From: Antedon mediterranea
Taxonomy: Eukaryota; Echinodermata; Crinoidea; Comatulida; Antedonidae
Assembly (NCBI RefSeq): GCF_964355755.1
Contig: NC_092674.1
Coordinates: forward strand, 10,977,001-11,041,000
Reading direction: 5' to 3'
DNA: 64,000 bases
Made by a program: the position numbers and the translations under genes. Position 1 is the stretch's first letter, and each line of letters starts with the position of its first letter. Positions 10,305 through 23,469 of this stretch are shown piece by piece. The notes under the pieces were generated by a model, which saw only the letters and a program-made list of their open reading frames with translations, ran no database searches and was not told the DNA's origin.

Positions 10305-13216
10305 CTGAAAAAAACAAAAAATGATAAAAACATTAATTTGCATTAAATGCAGCGCCTACAGGTGACGACCAGGAGACGACTCCTACTCTTTTTTAATATA
10401 GTGTACATTAGTTTATGGGACAAGCTGTACAATGCAATGTAAACAACCATTTGTAAATTAATTCAAATAATTGATTCAATACTGTACACCATATTAATAT
10501 TCATAAAATTAAACCATTTGTTTTGGTAGTCGCTTTAAATCTACAGTAATAAGATGAAGATATTGAAAAGTCAAAGATTTACAGAATACCCAAGAACCAC
10601 ACCCTCAAATCAATGGGATTATCTCCACAAGCTAACATCATCAACATTCAAAAATTCAGTTGAGATAAATTTCTGTTTCTATTGCTAATGCTCCTGTAAT
10701 GTAATGTTTAAATTATATTATATATTATCATAACCCTGCATGGTCAGTATGTTACATTTTTTAAACCTAATCCTTTGAGACGTCTAAGCTGCCGAGAGAG
10801 TATCCCAATGTATATTCTCTGAAATTTACATTAACCTTTATTTTACGATTATTTTTAATTACAGTACAAATGGCATAATTAAGAGGTTTACTGTATAATA
10901 CTAATTACTTGCACTTGCGCTTCACCTTAAACCAAATGGAGGTCAAAGTGTCTTTTGAAAATCAATTGAAAATATTAGATCATAACAAATCAATTGTGTA
11001 CAATACATGATATCACAAAGCCAACTTTATCTAATTAAAAACTGCAGCATGCATAGTATACTTTAATTACCTACTAAAGTATTCAGATCAATATATAGAA
11101 CAGGGCAGGTCTATTTTTAGAACGAGACACGGAAGTATCTAATTAATTATATCTAATTTCAAAATAAAACGGTAATGAAGTAAAATTCCCTGTCACAAAT
11201 TTTTGGTAAGTTACCACTGATTTTAACTACTACCCTGGCCATTCTCGTCAGAATCATTGTGACTAGACAATATTGCATAGTGGAATAAATTAATATGAGT
11301 AGCCTACCAATAGTCAAATTTACTGTACTCCATATTGACTGAGCACTTTGTTTCAGATTAACAAAAATAGGATTTTCTTCCAATCTGTACATTAAAAATT
11401 GTAAACACTTTTTACAAATGGATTTGAAAAGATTTTTCAATTTAAAATTTTTTTTTTTTTTATTATTATTATCATCTATATTATACTGTAATAGCACTAC
11501 TGTAACATTTTCTCCTCCTAAACCGTAAGTTCAATACTACAGCTGTTCGGCACTTTCTAATTCCCCATTATCCTATATTACTGTAGCCTATGTTGGATGT
11601 TCCTAAAAATTGACAATGGAGACTTCTGATTTTACAATGCTGGCGCACTATACTGTTATTACACTAAATCGAATCTAAAAGTCATTCCATGCATTTTACA
11701 CGAGAGCATGGTGCAGAATGCTTGTTAGACTCACTACCTGTATAGTCTAGTACCAAATCATGTCGTAAGTCGCTTTAACTTTGTGATACACAAAACTGAT
11801 ATTGCTCTAATATTTCTTTGCAACGATGTTGTTAGAGAATACAGTATTTGCATTCTGCAAATTGTGTTTTTTTTTCCGTATTGAATATACAATTTAATTG
11901 AAAATAATCAATCATCTTTAATCTTTAAAAAAGCAGGATATTACAAAGTTAATGAAACTTTAAATGTACTATGATAATACTAAAGAAAAGGTTGAATAAA
12001 TTAACTTAGAAAATTAATGAATAAATGAATGGATGGATTATTATTATCATGTAAGATAAATACAGTAAGAATCTCTATTAAGGAGACGCGTCATTCAAGA
12101 CTCAATATAGTGTCTTAATTATAGGTGTCGCCTGAATAGGGGTTGGCTATGGTTTAAACACATTTTTTTCACAAGAAAGGTCTGTTTCTGCTGCATCCTC
12201 AAAATATGGTATAAAAATACGGTATAAAATACGGTATATTTTATACCATATCTTGAGTGGTCATGGTGAGTGGTCATCCTGCCTTTCGATCCCACAAAAT
12301 GGGGCAAGTTACAGTCTCTTTTTGTTTTTTTTATTGACTTGGTTCAACGACAAGTCCGCACCCCATACTCTCTTTAATATTTGCTTTGCTAAATTATCTT
12401 TCTACTGTACAGTAGTAAATCTGGCTGTCCTGTTTGTTCCCTTTTAATTTTCCCAAAATCTTTGTCTCCCCAACAGATTATTTGCAAATGTTGTGATGTT
12501 GTTTCTTACTTTCGTTGATAGATAGACTATCCATGTGTAAAAAGCTTACAGAAAATCAAAACATATACTGTAAATATAGTATTTTTTATTGGCAGCAGAA
12601 AAGGGTGCACAAGAAAATATGGTATAAATTTATAAATAACGTATTTTATCCACAAATTTTGTGGACAAAATATACCATTTTTGCTGCCAAATATATACTG
12701 TATATACTGTATACAATATTTATTTGGCAGCAGAAACAGACCCAAAGTGTCCCCTGAATGGGGGTTTCCCAAAGGAGTATGATAGTAGCAGCAATTAATC
12801 ACATTATTATACATTGTTGACTTAATGGATATACTGTAAAAACATCAAATTACCTTTGCTACAAAACACTACAGTATGCCATGTACAGCCAACACAAGAA
12901 CAGTAAGTAGCCAATAAGAAGCACAATATCGCTATCATTTAATGAAAAGCTCTTCTTAAATATATTTTAAGATCCGAAAACAAACTATCACCATGGAGCT
13001 ACAAAATTATAACTCCATGCTGTTACTATATTAGCTATTACATTCATGGTAAAGGAGTGATGATTTCTATGGTAACAATGTCCAGTATTAATCAAATAAT
13101 TCATTCAATTTCTATTAAGCTCATTGACCATAGGTAAATAATAACAGGCTTAAAGGAAATTGAGTAAAGAGGCTTAAGGACCAACCACTGCCAACATGTT
13201 GCAAAGAACGGAGAGG

Positions 13217-13384
13217 AGAGCAAACATAAGACTGGCCGTGCAAAGACTGACCGTGCATAGAGCAAACATAAGACTGGCCGTGCAAAGACTGACAGTGAAT
13301 AGAGCAAACATAAGACTGGCCGTGCAAAGACTGACCGTGCATAGAGCAAACATAAGACTGGCCGTGCAAAGACTGACAGTGAAT
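13217..13384. repeat. 42-bp tandem repeat, 4 copies
   Basis: Four near-identical 42-base units (AGAGCAAACATAAGACTGGC at the start of each), differing mainly at GACCGTGCAT versus GACAGTGAAT in alternation. Because 42 is a multiple of three, several frames stay open on both strands; these are by-products of the repeat and not genes. Confidence 0.95.
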
Positions 13385-13579
13385 AATAAATGCTCTACTA
13401 CTAATGCTCTAGTCATGCGATAAATAGCAAAGTACTTTTTAAAATCTTAACTATACAGTTACTAATTTAGTAGAAATATAAACTACTTTAAAGGCATTAA
13501 GACCTAAATAAAGGTTGGTTTGTCATCAAAAATTTGGGTGGAAACAAATATTTTTATGTACAAAAATATTTTATTTTAA

Positions 13580-13635
13580 AAACAGCACAGGTATCCATTT
13601 AGGTAGTAAACAGCACAGGTATCCATTTAGGTAGT
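13580..13635. repeat. 28-bp direct duplication
   Basis: Two exact 28-base copies containing CAGCACAGGTATCC, immediately adjacent. Probably a recent slippage duplication. Confidence 0.9.
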
Positions 13636-16600
13636 ATTAAGTTTGGAAAAACTGTTACTATATTACTATTATACAAGTAAGTCTAAATTTATTTTTCCAA
13701 ACTGAAAAATACAGCCCAACAGCATTATTGGTAATTATTTTAAACAAATTTTCTTTTAAACAAGAACTAATGTTAATATTATGGTGTGTTATTTCTTTTT
13801 TAACTGAATTTCCGTAGGATAGTAGTACTACAATTCTGTAGAGCAACATGACAGTGTTGACACACCTTTAGGTGAAAAGTTCAAATATAACAATACTACA
13901 GACTACAGTATGCAGTTAAAGTTGCCAATTGACATTTCAACAATAAACAAATAAAAATAGACAAAATTATTAATTTATTGTTATTTAAATAACTGTATTG
14001 TTGTTGCTCACTGGAAAATGTTATAATTCAATGCGATCTAGAAATAAAATGACACAAACCAAAAATGGTGTTGGTAGTCTACGAATGACTGCCGCTGGGA
14101 ACAATCCGCTACCGCACCATTTAGTGGGAATACGGCAACATTACATACCACCGTCATCAATTCCTGCGGAAAGGTAATATACTGTACGTATCCAGGTACT
14201 GTATAAAGCTAGCCACAATATTGTTTGCATTTAAACACAAAAATACACCAACATCTGATATTAAGGTAAAGGTACAGTATTTCTATTGCTATAGTCTGAT
14301 GTCACAATCTGAAACACATCAGAGTTAAAAATACATCACAAAATGTACACTGAAATTTATCAAAGTTATCGGATGTACAGTACAATACAAGTAATATTGT
14401 CTTGGAGATAACGACAAGAAGGTACTGTAACTAGTACAGGTATAAGCGAGTTAACTGAAATCACAAGATCACTTGTTGTAACTCAAATGATTTGGATCAG
14501 CTTTACTTTGTTCTATGCAGGCTTGAGCATGTTCAGATAATGCAAGTTACAGTACACAAACTAAAAATGTACACATTGCCCTATACATCACATCAACAAC
14601 ATACCTAATTTGTTGAATTTAATGTCATGAAAACGGTCGAAACTTACTAAATGCAGATTGGAAAGTTCAAATTTAAGTCATGGATCGAAAGGTTTCTGTA
14701 TAAATTAACACAATGAAAACTACATTTAAAACAATTTTTTTAACACATTACTGTACATAATTTTTTTTTTCAAAACAAATCAGTTTTGACATATAAAAAT
14801 TAATTTAGTAAATCGTGTCTAATCTAATGCGATTTATTTTACTATATTTAATACTCCTTCTAGACAAAAAAAGCCAACAGTATCATTGTAAATCAATAAC
14901 ACATAAATCAATTTGTGATATTTGCTAATAAAATGAATGTAGTGTATAAAAAAATGCTATTGTTGGCTTTTGCTTGAAAACGTTGTTTCACAATCACGTA
15001 TGATCAGATGAACGGTATTCACAAATTATCAAGTTTTACAGTATCATGAAGAAATAAGAAATAAGTCATAACTTATTTCTCCATGGTTATATCAAGTTTG
15101 GAATACATTGTAAATTATTTTAAAAAGGTTTGGTTGAAAAATGTGAGGAGAGGAAAGTGTAACTGTCATCAGTACAATATTAATTTTTCATCATCAATAA
15201 ACCATTTTCTTACAATCAATCCTGGAGGCTACGGACTGTATGCTTTCTAAAAACTTTTTTACCATAAGGAGATCAGAAAATTGTACTAAAAACTGAATAT
15301 TTATAAGGCCTAAAAATGTTGCCCAATCTTGACCGACTACAAAATTAACCATTTAACGCCGGCATTTAAACTGCAGTAATTATTGCCAGCATAAATTTTG
15401 GCTAATTTTGATGGCTGAATTTTTTTATTTTTCAGAATTTACAAAATTGTAATTTTATTTAACAATAATTACATGGTGTATTTATTTGAATAAACGCCCC
15501 GCTTTGTATAAACGCCTTCCTCCATAGAATAAAACATCCTTAAACCTTGAATAAATGCACATTTTTTCCTTGAACAAAAAACACTAGTAGGTTACCACCT
15601 GAGCCATTAATTTGAATAAATACCATAATTTACTGTACTGTACAGTATGTTGTTAAAAAAAGGAAACATACCGTAACTGTAATGATCAACTCTTTTTTTT
15701 TAGTTGAAGCCGTGCTTGGGCAAATAATACATGGTACAGGTACTGTATATTCACTTCAGGGTGTGGTTTGACGAAATTGGTATTTATTGAATGTTCTATT
15801 TCTTATCTTTGAGGAGAAGTTCTACAGTAACATTGGTTTATCCAGGAAACATATAGGCACGAAACAGTTTAAATTAATAGTTTAATTTAAAACAAAACAT
15901 TAGACTGAGAAATATTTAAGTGGCAACTGACGAAAGCATTGACGACAATGATGTTGATTCATTATGGTTACAATTACATTGAGCGAAATAGCGAAACTCT
16001 TCTACACTAATAACCATTACTAAAATCGTGACCTCCGGCTCATTGACCTGTGACCTTTAAAATGATTACTAAAGATATTATAAAATCATTCACTTTACTG
16101 TATAATAATCCAGTATCTATTCGTCTTCCACTGTACGTAGTGGAATATACATAAAATGATCATTTTTTTTCATTAAATTGACAATTAATGTAATGTATGT
16201 AGTATCCTTGGACTCATGATTAAATCAAATGTAAATTCCACAGTACAAATTAATAAAATAATAAAATCTGAGCAAATGAAACCAATTGTCGAGCAGTAAA
16301 ATATCTTATGAATTCTTTTGTTCGCAATATTTCTATATTTAATAAATTTACCAACAATAAATATTTCCCAGGGTCACAGTAATTTTTGTGGCCAGATTTT
16401 ATTTTGATTAAAGTGTAGTTTTATTTGTGGTATTTTATATTATATTTTTAAATCTACAGTATTGAATTTAAATCAATTATATAATTGTATTGTATTATTT
16501 TGTATTACTTGTTCTGTTCTGTAACTATAGTGTTAAGGTAATTGTAACCTTTCACTGAAAGGTTGAGTATAAAATAATTGCAATATTTAGTAAATTGTAT

Positions 16601-17403
16601 TATTAGTGATAATAAAAGCATTATGCAATGTTATACCCAAATGAGATCTGAATGTTGGCATAACACAGGATGTAGTAAACCTTTATTTTTGGTCCCTAAA
16701 ATATCATATCATATGCGAAATGTCCCATTGATAGGTGGTGGGGATGTTCCACTAAAAAAATATTTTCGTATTTGTCCTCAACTTTGCCAGTTAAGATCAA
16801 TTTACACCGACGATCGGTATTACAGTAAGTGGAAAAGCATGTAGTTGTCCCACTAGAATATTTATCCTGCAGCGTGACGTACAATCATGATTAAATATTA
16901 TTGATCAAGGTATATATTTAATAAACAACAAATAATCTCTTCTGATCTTTTTGTGGTAATGATCATCCCTTTTCAGACTACAAGGGATATTGGCAAATAA
17001 TGTCAAGGCCTCTACAGTGGACGTGTTATTGTCATTCTCGTACAATGACATTTAAAGTACATACACAATAACCTTGTTTTACAATACATTTTAAACCCCA
17101 ATTGATTTAATTTTTCTTTTTTACAGTTAGTACAGTATAGAAAACTAAACAAGAGATTTGTCAGACACAAGAACACAAAAGTAAATAAAGAGAAAAACAT
17201 TTTAAATTGGGTTTTTACCAGTTCAGTTTGTTTTTGGAGAATACCGATGATGTCTGTATCCTTGCTTGCAAATTTATGCATGCTCGCATATAATATCACT
17301 ATCATCAGTATTATTACTATCAAACTAGAACATAAAATACAAGCGGTAAGCGGTTAAGCCTAGACTAGGCTGTTTAAAGTATAACAAAAATAAAGATTAC
17401 ACG

Positions 17404-17582
17404 GTCAGGGAACATTTTCGCCAGTGTAGCGTAGCAAAAAGCTATACAAAACAACCTTATTGCTACACATTTTGAAAATTGTGTAGCAAAAAATACAATA
17501 CAAAACTATGTTTCTCGACTTAAAAATCAGTTTGATTAGCAATATTGCTAAACAAAATTTTTAAATGAAAATTTTCCCTGAC
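17404..17582. mobile_element. Small MITE with GTCAGGGAA-type terminal inverted repeats
   Basis: The left end GTCAGGGAACATTTTC is mirrored by GAAAATTTTCCCTGAC at the right end. Inside are further inverted words (TGTAGCAAAAA and its partners). It is about 180 bases, has no coding capacity, and lies about 270 bases downstream (minus-strand sense) of the putative first cyclase exon. Confidence 0.6.
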
Positions 17583-17852
17583 GGTACTAGCTCAGCTGTA
17601 GTAGTAGGCTTGGCCTGAGCTACAGTAACCGAGCTAGGCCTAACAATAACACAAGGGCCAGGCCGAACCAGGCAGAGAAAAACATACAAATTGATTTGGA
17701 TTATAAAACACAAAATGATTCTTTGTAATACTGTCTCTTACACTAGGCACGTATGCATGCCACCTAGCCTAGGCTACACTTCCCCCAATCTGGTGAATCA
17801 AGTTTGCATTGCAAAATAACATACAATAACATAGTCTTACTTCTAAACTTAC

Positions 17853-18060
17853 CTATAGCTTATTAAGCTGAGCCTAGGTCTTCCCTGTAACGATCACTGC
17901 TGGAATGGGTTACAAACTGGTTTCAGAGGGCATGAAAACAGTACCATAAGTCCGTGTGTGTACCGTGTATCCAGTTGTATTTGAGCACCGGTGATAAGTA
18001 TATCGGCTTACTCAATGTCGAGCTGTTTATTTCGTTATCATGGTTTACTCCCTCTGCCGT
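17853..18060 (-). promoter_or_regulatory. ADCY9: Putative non-coding exon 1 and promoter of the cyclase gene
   Basis: The minus strand shows a strong donor, CTATAG|GTAAGT, with the last exon base at 17853. Upstream (17880-18060) the sequence is richer in CpG and GC than its surroundings and has ACCGGTG and ACACGG words, as expected near a start site. The acceptor at 10307-10305 needs such a partner. The 5' limit is a guess. Confidence 0.4.
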
Positions 18061-19780
18061 GCGTTTATAATCGTTGTAATATTTAGGCAATTTTGAAAAT
18101 CATAACTATATTTCAAATTGTTTGATCATTACTTTAACTTAGTTATTATCAATATTATTATAAAAACTTAATTCTATTTTATAATCAACTTTATTTGTAG
18201 ATAATCACATCAATGAATATTTCATACAGAGGGGCGAATTCATTAGTCTCAATTGCTGTTAGATTTAATAACTTGAGGGCTCTCTAAATTCTAAAAAATT
18301 AATATTAACAAGAAATATTTCTTACAAAAAACGCTGCTCGCTTATTGAAAAATATTTTTTATTTCAAATGTTTTTGAATGTGTCATTTTATTGTCACATA
18401 ATAGTTATTTTACCTGAAAAAATGTAATTTAAAGCAACAAATACTTAAATTGTCTGTCAGACAATGGTTTTTGTGTTTCTTTTCTCTTTTTATATGTGAA
18501 TAAATATTATTTTTTTGTTACAGAAGTGAATACTCAATATCTGTCACTTTAGTTAATTTTATTGCTAAGGTCAAGTCTGGGGTCACTTCATCACCCTAGA
18601 TATTTCAAGTGTGAAGTATCCTATTACAAACACAAACTTTAATGAACTGTTTCGATAATAATTCAATGAATCTGACAGTGAACCAGAAATCCTTTTGGAT
18701 TTGTAATTTTAGCATGACATGTCCTAATAGACTCTTTTCCCAGACGTTTTTTGGGTCTGATGTAGCAGCTGGAATCAATAAATTATAGTAGAGTTTCCAT
18801 TTTCGCAAAACTGTCGTCCTCTTTAGAACTATAACTGCTGCTGCTTTCTTTAGCTTCTGATTGAGTACGGTAGTCCTAAGGGGACGTAGCGGGCTAGAGC
18901 AGCAGCGTGAGAACAATAAATAAAATTTATATAATACGGTTATTGTGCATTCTACAATAATATACACTGCAGGAAATAAAAGATCACATACCAAAGTAGC
19001 CTAACTATGTTTGGTATACTTTATTTTGTTGTAAAATAAAAATTACACATTTACTAATATATGAAATGTGAGACGTTGTTGCACAAACTCGAATCGGTGT
19101 CTTGGATTCTTCGTATCCCGAAATGGTCCATTTGATATTCCACTTGATGCTCGTCCTAACAAAATATCACAGTTACAAAGATGCTAATTGTGACGTTTTA
19201 GCTACACGAGGGGGGAAATAATGAATTATTGAAATGATGTATTGCACGGCCGGAAAAAACTCACAAATTCATGATTGAATAAATTATGTGTAAATTTGCA
19301 CAATATTGATTATTTTACAATATAATAAAAAAATAAAATCATAGATGTGTGATGAGTATGTTGGTTACATTACATAGGACCTCATTTCATCACGTCGAAA
19401 AGTTATTCTTCTTCATCATAGAACATCGAAGTCGTCACAACCATTCAGTACAGCAGCTTTGTAACGGGCGACAAACATGTAATTTCACTCTTCCCTGATT
19501 AATATCAATCAAAATTATCAAAAGCAGTTCTTGGTACGGTATTTTAGCTGTCAAATGGTGAGCGCCTTGTTGATAATCCGTACTAAAATTTGTTGAAATA
19601 TTCACAGTAGGTTAGGCCTACATTAGTAAATCATCATTAATTTGTCTCCGATCCTCTTCACACCTGCCATGCACCATCGCATCAGATATATGTCACTTGC
19701 CCAAAATCTGAGTCAACTAACCGATTCAGTTTCTTGGACCGCACTGCATATTGTGTGCCACCGATTCAAAGGTGCATGGT
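18061..19780. other. Intergenic stretch with one unassigned open frame
   Basis: Mostly AT-rich. The 18420-18540 part resembles the inner region of the AGATGTATTGTC MITE family. A minus-strand frame of 129 codons (18994-18605) ends in a lysine- and leucine-rich segment but matches no family I recognise. GC-richer patches at 19060-19200 and 19380-19480 have short open frames on the minus strand, too little to call exons. Confidence 0.35.
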
Positions 19781-19785
19781 CAACA

Positions 19786-19810
19786 AATAAATAAATAAAT
19801 AAATAAACAA
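19786..19810. repeat. (AAAT)n microsatellite
   Basis: About six AAAT units directly before the SINE head, perhaps grown from an A-rich tail of an older insertion. Confidence 0.85.
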
Positions 19811-20122
19811 GGAGAGTGAGTGAGAGGCCGAGCGGTTAAGACAGTGGAACCGTAATTACCTAGCCATAACAACGGCAGGGGTTCGAGGCTCACTCACTCC
19901 ATGGTTCTGGTGGTAGAACGAGTCTTCTCGGATAAGGACTATAAACCGTAGGTCCAGTGTACACATCTAGCTCGTGTGCACTTTAAAGAACCTAGTACAC
20001 CTTTCGAGACGAGTAGGGGGTTACCCCGGTGTATTAGTACATTACAGCCACTGATCACCAACTGGGCCCTCTGGGAGACCAGTCATTGACTGAAGAGGTT
20101 ACCCAGTATAAATATATATTTC
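19811..20122 (+). mobile_element. tRNA-derived SINE
   Basis: The head keeps a Pol III A-box-like GGCCGAGCGGTTAAG and a B-box-like GGGGTTCGAGG, and the flanks GTGAGTGA and TCACTCAC can still pair like an acceptor stem, as in Ser/Leu-type tRNAs. A conserved-looking body follows (CACTTTAAAGAACC, GGGGGTTACCCCGGTGTA) with an AT-rich tail, TATAAATATATA. It is much longer than a tRNA, so it is a SINE and not a tRNA gene. Confidence 0.75.
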
Positions 20123-20781
20123 AATAATCAAGGAGTGGATACAGGATATAACCTACTTTTTATATCAAATTCTAACTCCGTAAAATGATCGGAAATTGAC
20201 CAGATGTGCCCGTAAACAATTGGAACGATCTAAATTACTCAAAAAGTCACAACTTCCAGGGCAACCAGTGGATCCTTGCCGAAACCATTGTACCTCATTA
20301 TTACACGCGGGCTTTTATTCAATAAAATCATTCGTCATATAATGTTTGCAATTCGCACCAGAATGTGACATTATCTCAGTTTCCGATTTGATTCTCATCA
20401 CCATCAGTAGTTTTCAGTAGTCTACATTCGGAACATAGATCGTCCTCTTCCTTGGTCACCGTCCATTACGGTATAACTTGTACAAACCATCACTGACACA
20501 TCATTATCTCCACCAGTTGTCGGTGTCGTAGTAAACATTGAACATCTTCCTCACAACCGTAACCGCACTCATTGTAACTTTCTAATTGTATTTGATTGAT
20601 TAATTAATTACCCAATTTTTCTCACCATTAGTTAATTTCCATTCATCCTCTCACCACCAGTTTTCAGTCATCTTCAAGATCGAGTTGTAATCTTCTCAAC
20701 CATTTACATATTCCGTCATCATTTAATGGCCATCGATCGCCCTGCCTGATGTTCTCACCATTTTAGTTCACCTGGAGGTAA
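20123..20781. repeat. Degenerate CATC/ACCATCA-rich satellite-like block, left of LTR element
   Basis: Repeated words such as TCATCACCATCAGTAGTTTTCAGTAG and CACCAGTTTTCAGTCATC (cut into short words here) recur at irregular roughly 130-base spacing. They are diverged copies of the monomer that is clearer at 24110-25080. The LTR element inserted into this block. Confidence 0.5.
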
Positions 20782-21405
20782 TGTAATATAATGTTGGGTT
20801 GTTGAGGTACTAATGAAGGACTCTGACTCGCTTGACTGTCGTAATACATATATTGTTTATTCAATAATATTTCAGTACAATATACAACTATAAGTATAGA
20901 TAAGGAACGCGGAGGATCAATGATGCTGTCGGTGAGGTGTGAAGTGTGTAGGTCTGCTGTGAGGTGTGTGCTCCGTGAGGTGGCTGTAAGGTGTGTGTTC
21001 CGTGGCGTGGTTGTAAGATGTGTCTGGGCCCTTCTGAAACTTGGGGGTATATTGGCTCAGTTCATTTGCATAATGTCATTACGTAATCTGTGAGGGTAAC
21101 GATTGGTCCTAAGTTGGTCCAGGGGTGTTTAAGTGGGAGTGATTGATCTTATCTGGGGAGGTTACAATGATGAATTGGCCCTGTCAAATCTCTGCTTAAA
21201 ACTGTCAGAATCTAATTGTTTTACGATGGGAACGGTCGCAAAATTAAGCTAAGTGTTTTCTTTAGGGATTCTATTATAAACTAAATGGTCATTAAAACAT
21301 CTGGACAAACTCTCCTTCGGACTTTCTGGGTCAAGTTTGTGAACCTATTTAAATTCCGATACAAAGGTCAATTTCTTAAATATAACAGTATATCATTATA
21401 TCACA
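20782..21405 (-). repeat. 3' LTR (in element orientation)
   Basis: 624 bases, TG...CA ends. On the minus strand an AATAAA signal lies at 20861-20856, fitting a role in polyadenylation within the LTR. Same sequence as 23470-24093. Confidence 0.95.
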
Positions 21406-21432
21406 TCCCTCTGGTTCCCTTTTTTTTTTTCT
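21406..21432 (-). other. Polypurine tract of LTR element
   Basis: On the minus strand the 25 or so bases before the 3' LTR are almost all purines: a run of A, then GGGAA, CC, AGAGGGA. This is the expected second-strand primer and fixes the element orientation. Confidence 0.75.
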
Positions 21433-22231
21433 AATCTATTTAACATATAAAAATGGTTATAATAGTGGCATGCAAAATTAAAGTTATATAAAAGAAAAAA
21501 AACATTATTATACATATAAACAAAAATTGAGTTAGCCAAAACCATTGACTCTGAAGTGTAACCTTATCACTTTCACTCTCTCTCTTCTCTCTCTTAAAAA
21601 AATTAAAATCAAAATGAATTTGGTATAAAATTCGCGTAAATCAAACATAAATCAGTTAAAAATAAAATTACAAAACTTCAAAATAGTATGTTACATTGAA
21701 CATACATCAAATTCGTGCGACAACTCATCGCGTTCTAATGGTCTTCAAACATAAATCATCAAATTAAAACATAAAACTCAAGAAAATGTGGCTGATTAGC
21801 CTAAAATCAAATATCAAACTTAATCACTTAAAACTTTAAAAGAAACAAATGTGTGTGTCCCGTTGACACAAACTTATCCACAATATATCATTATCGTCAC
21901 AACTTTATCGATTTAAGCATTTATATTTACAGGTAATTACGATTTCAATCAATCGACAAATTCGACTTTTGTACTCAATGTCAACAAAATTACAATTAAA
22001 AGTACTAAGAAAATCTCCTGTTCTTGTATATCAATTAATTAATGCTTGAGATTAACGACTCAAGGTTAAACAAAATATTTGTTACAAAATGATTGTCGTT
22101 CTTTTTAATATCTCAATATATCGATCATTCAAAATCACATCATTACTAAACAAATCTCATCAAATACGTAGACTATGCTATCATTTAGCAAATGTCGTAA
22201 TTTAAAAATAATCTTGCAAAAAAAATTTAAA

Positions 22232-22651
22232 TCAGTAATTTGTTGCATTATACAAACGTTTTATGAATCGTTTTGGCGATCCACTTATCGGTATCTGTTT
22301 ATCATTAATGATCTCTTTAATTAATTTATCTGTATCGTTATATCTGTCAATATTCCACCAAAATTTGCGATCATTAGATTCGTGTTTTGTTTTATCAGTG
22401 TTGCGTTTGACTGAAGTCGGTTTAGAATACGAAACTAAAACTTGGAAATGTCCTGCTTTAAATCTACCTCGGTTTAATGTCATATTTGAATCATTAGGTG
22501 CTGTCATAATTAGATTAGTTTGTTCCTTTATTTGCTCTTCTTTCATTTGGAATGGAGCTGCTAATCCCATGTTATTCTCTACACAGTCAATGTAAGGTTG
22601 CACATTAAGGGGTTCAAATTTAGTTGGATGTGTAAGGGTATCTGATTGCAA
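22232..22651 (-). CDS. Unassigned open frame inside the LTR element
   Basis: About 139 codons open on the minus strand within the element interior; the reading begins at a TTG and the first ATG is further in. The product is charged and lysine- and asparagine-rich, with a basic end (SGSPKRFIKRLYN). No zinc knuckle, protease or polymerase motif is seen. It may be a remnant of gag or a chance frame. Sharing the strand of the PBS and PPT slightly favours a remnant. Confidence 0.3.
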   Translation of the reverse strand: MQSDTLTHPTKFEPLNVQPYIDCVENNMGLAAPFQMKEEQIKEQTNLIMTAPNDSNMTLNRGRFKAGHFQVLVSYSKPTSVKRNTDKTKHESNDRKFWWNIDRYNDTDKLIKEIINDKQIPISGSPKRFIKRLYNATNY

Positions 22652-23147
22652 TTGGGTTGGTGTCCTATCATGTTCGTTGACAAATTAAACATTGTTTTCG
22701 TTATTTACTACGTTAACGGTGTTCTGAATTTTCTCATTATTATCGGTGGGTTTATTCAACAATTATTTAACAATTTAAAAAACAATTTTAGTGTGTATAT
22801 ATGTAAACTCTCACTTTTTCAATCAAGGTTACAAATCAAAATTCAAAATGGTTTCGACTTACCCCAAATGCTTCGGATCCAATTAAAAATGAATTAAAGG
22901 AATGCAAAAGTGTTCAAAATTGTTTAAATGTTCAAACAACGAATTAAAGAAATGTTAAAGGTGCTCATCAATGTTCAAATTTTCAAACAACGAATTAAAG
23001 AAAATGCGAAAGGTGTTCATCAATGTTCAAAAATAAGTAAATGTTTAAAAAAAACGATAAAAAAAACGGCGTGAAGTTGAAAGTCTCTAAACGAAACAGT
23101 TCTTGTCCGCTTGCTTCTGTTTTGATTCTTCTTGGGTCTTCCTCGAT

Positions 23148-23345
23148 TATCTTCTTTGTCTTTATCCAATGGTTATAATTTCATAAAATTTCTGCTTGTC
23201 TCGATTTCATTCAAATATAATTTCAGCTTGTCTTTTGTGTCTTCCTCGATTATCTTCTTGTCTTCATCCAATGGTAATAATTTGATAAAATTTCTGCTTG
23301 TCTCGATCTCATTCAAATATAATTTCAGCTTGTCTTTTGAGTCAA
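23148..23345 (-). repeat. Tandem duplication of about 100 bp with peptide-like repeat in LTR element
   Basis: Two copies of a roughly 100-105-base unit. On the minus strand both read KDKLKLYLNEIETSRNF in one frame. The outer part of the second copy meets a stop, so only about 65 codons stay open. Confidence 0.7.
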
Positions 23346-23451
23346 AGTAAATTTCTCTCCTTTCAAACAAATATGGTTATTTTTGTCTTTGTCTTCGTCT
23401 TCGTGTCTTGTTAAGTGTTTATTTCTTGTTTTCTCACTCCGTTCCTTATGA

Positions 23452-23469
23452 AATTTGGGTCTTCCACCA
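23452..23469 (-). other. Primer-binding site of LTR element
   Basis: Minus-strand TGGTGGAAGACCCAAATT starts at the first base after the LTR. Its complement ends TCTTCCACCA, i.e. a tRNA 3' end with CCA. The tRNA identity was not determined. Confidence 0.75.

Larger units (their letters stand above)
10305..17852 (-). other. Probable first intron of the cyclase gene
   Basis: No coding exon was recognised. It holds a 42-bp tandem array (13217-13384), a 28-bp direct duplication (13580-13635), fragments of the GGGACACC dispersed family near 12060-12170 and 12745-12776, and a small MITE at 17404-17582. The word TACAGTA/TACTGTA is frequent. Confidence 0.45.

Noticed and set aside
13101-13423. Overlapping open frames over the 42-bp array
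   Set aside because: By-products of a stop-free repeat whose length is a multiple of three.
18605-18994. 129-codon minus-strand frame as a real gene
   Set aside because: No family recognised, hydrophobic start, and alternative frames look equally plausible; kept only as an unassigned frame in the region note.
19420-19480. Short minus-strand frame resembling a protein C-terminus
   Set aside because: About 20 codons, an upstream stop in the same frame, and no acceptor that would join it to another exon.
19811-19900. Possible functional tRNA gene
   Set aside because: The T-stem does not pair and a long SINE body follows; only the Pol III boxes are tRNA-like.
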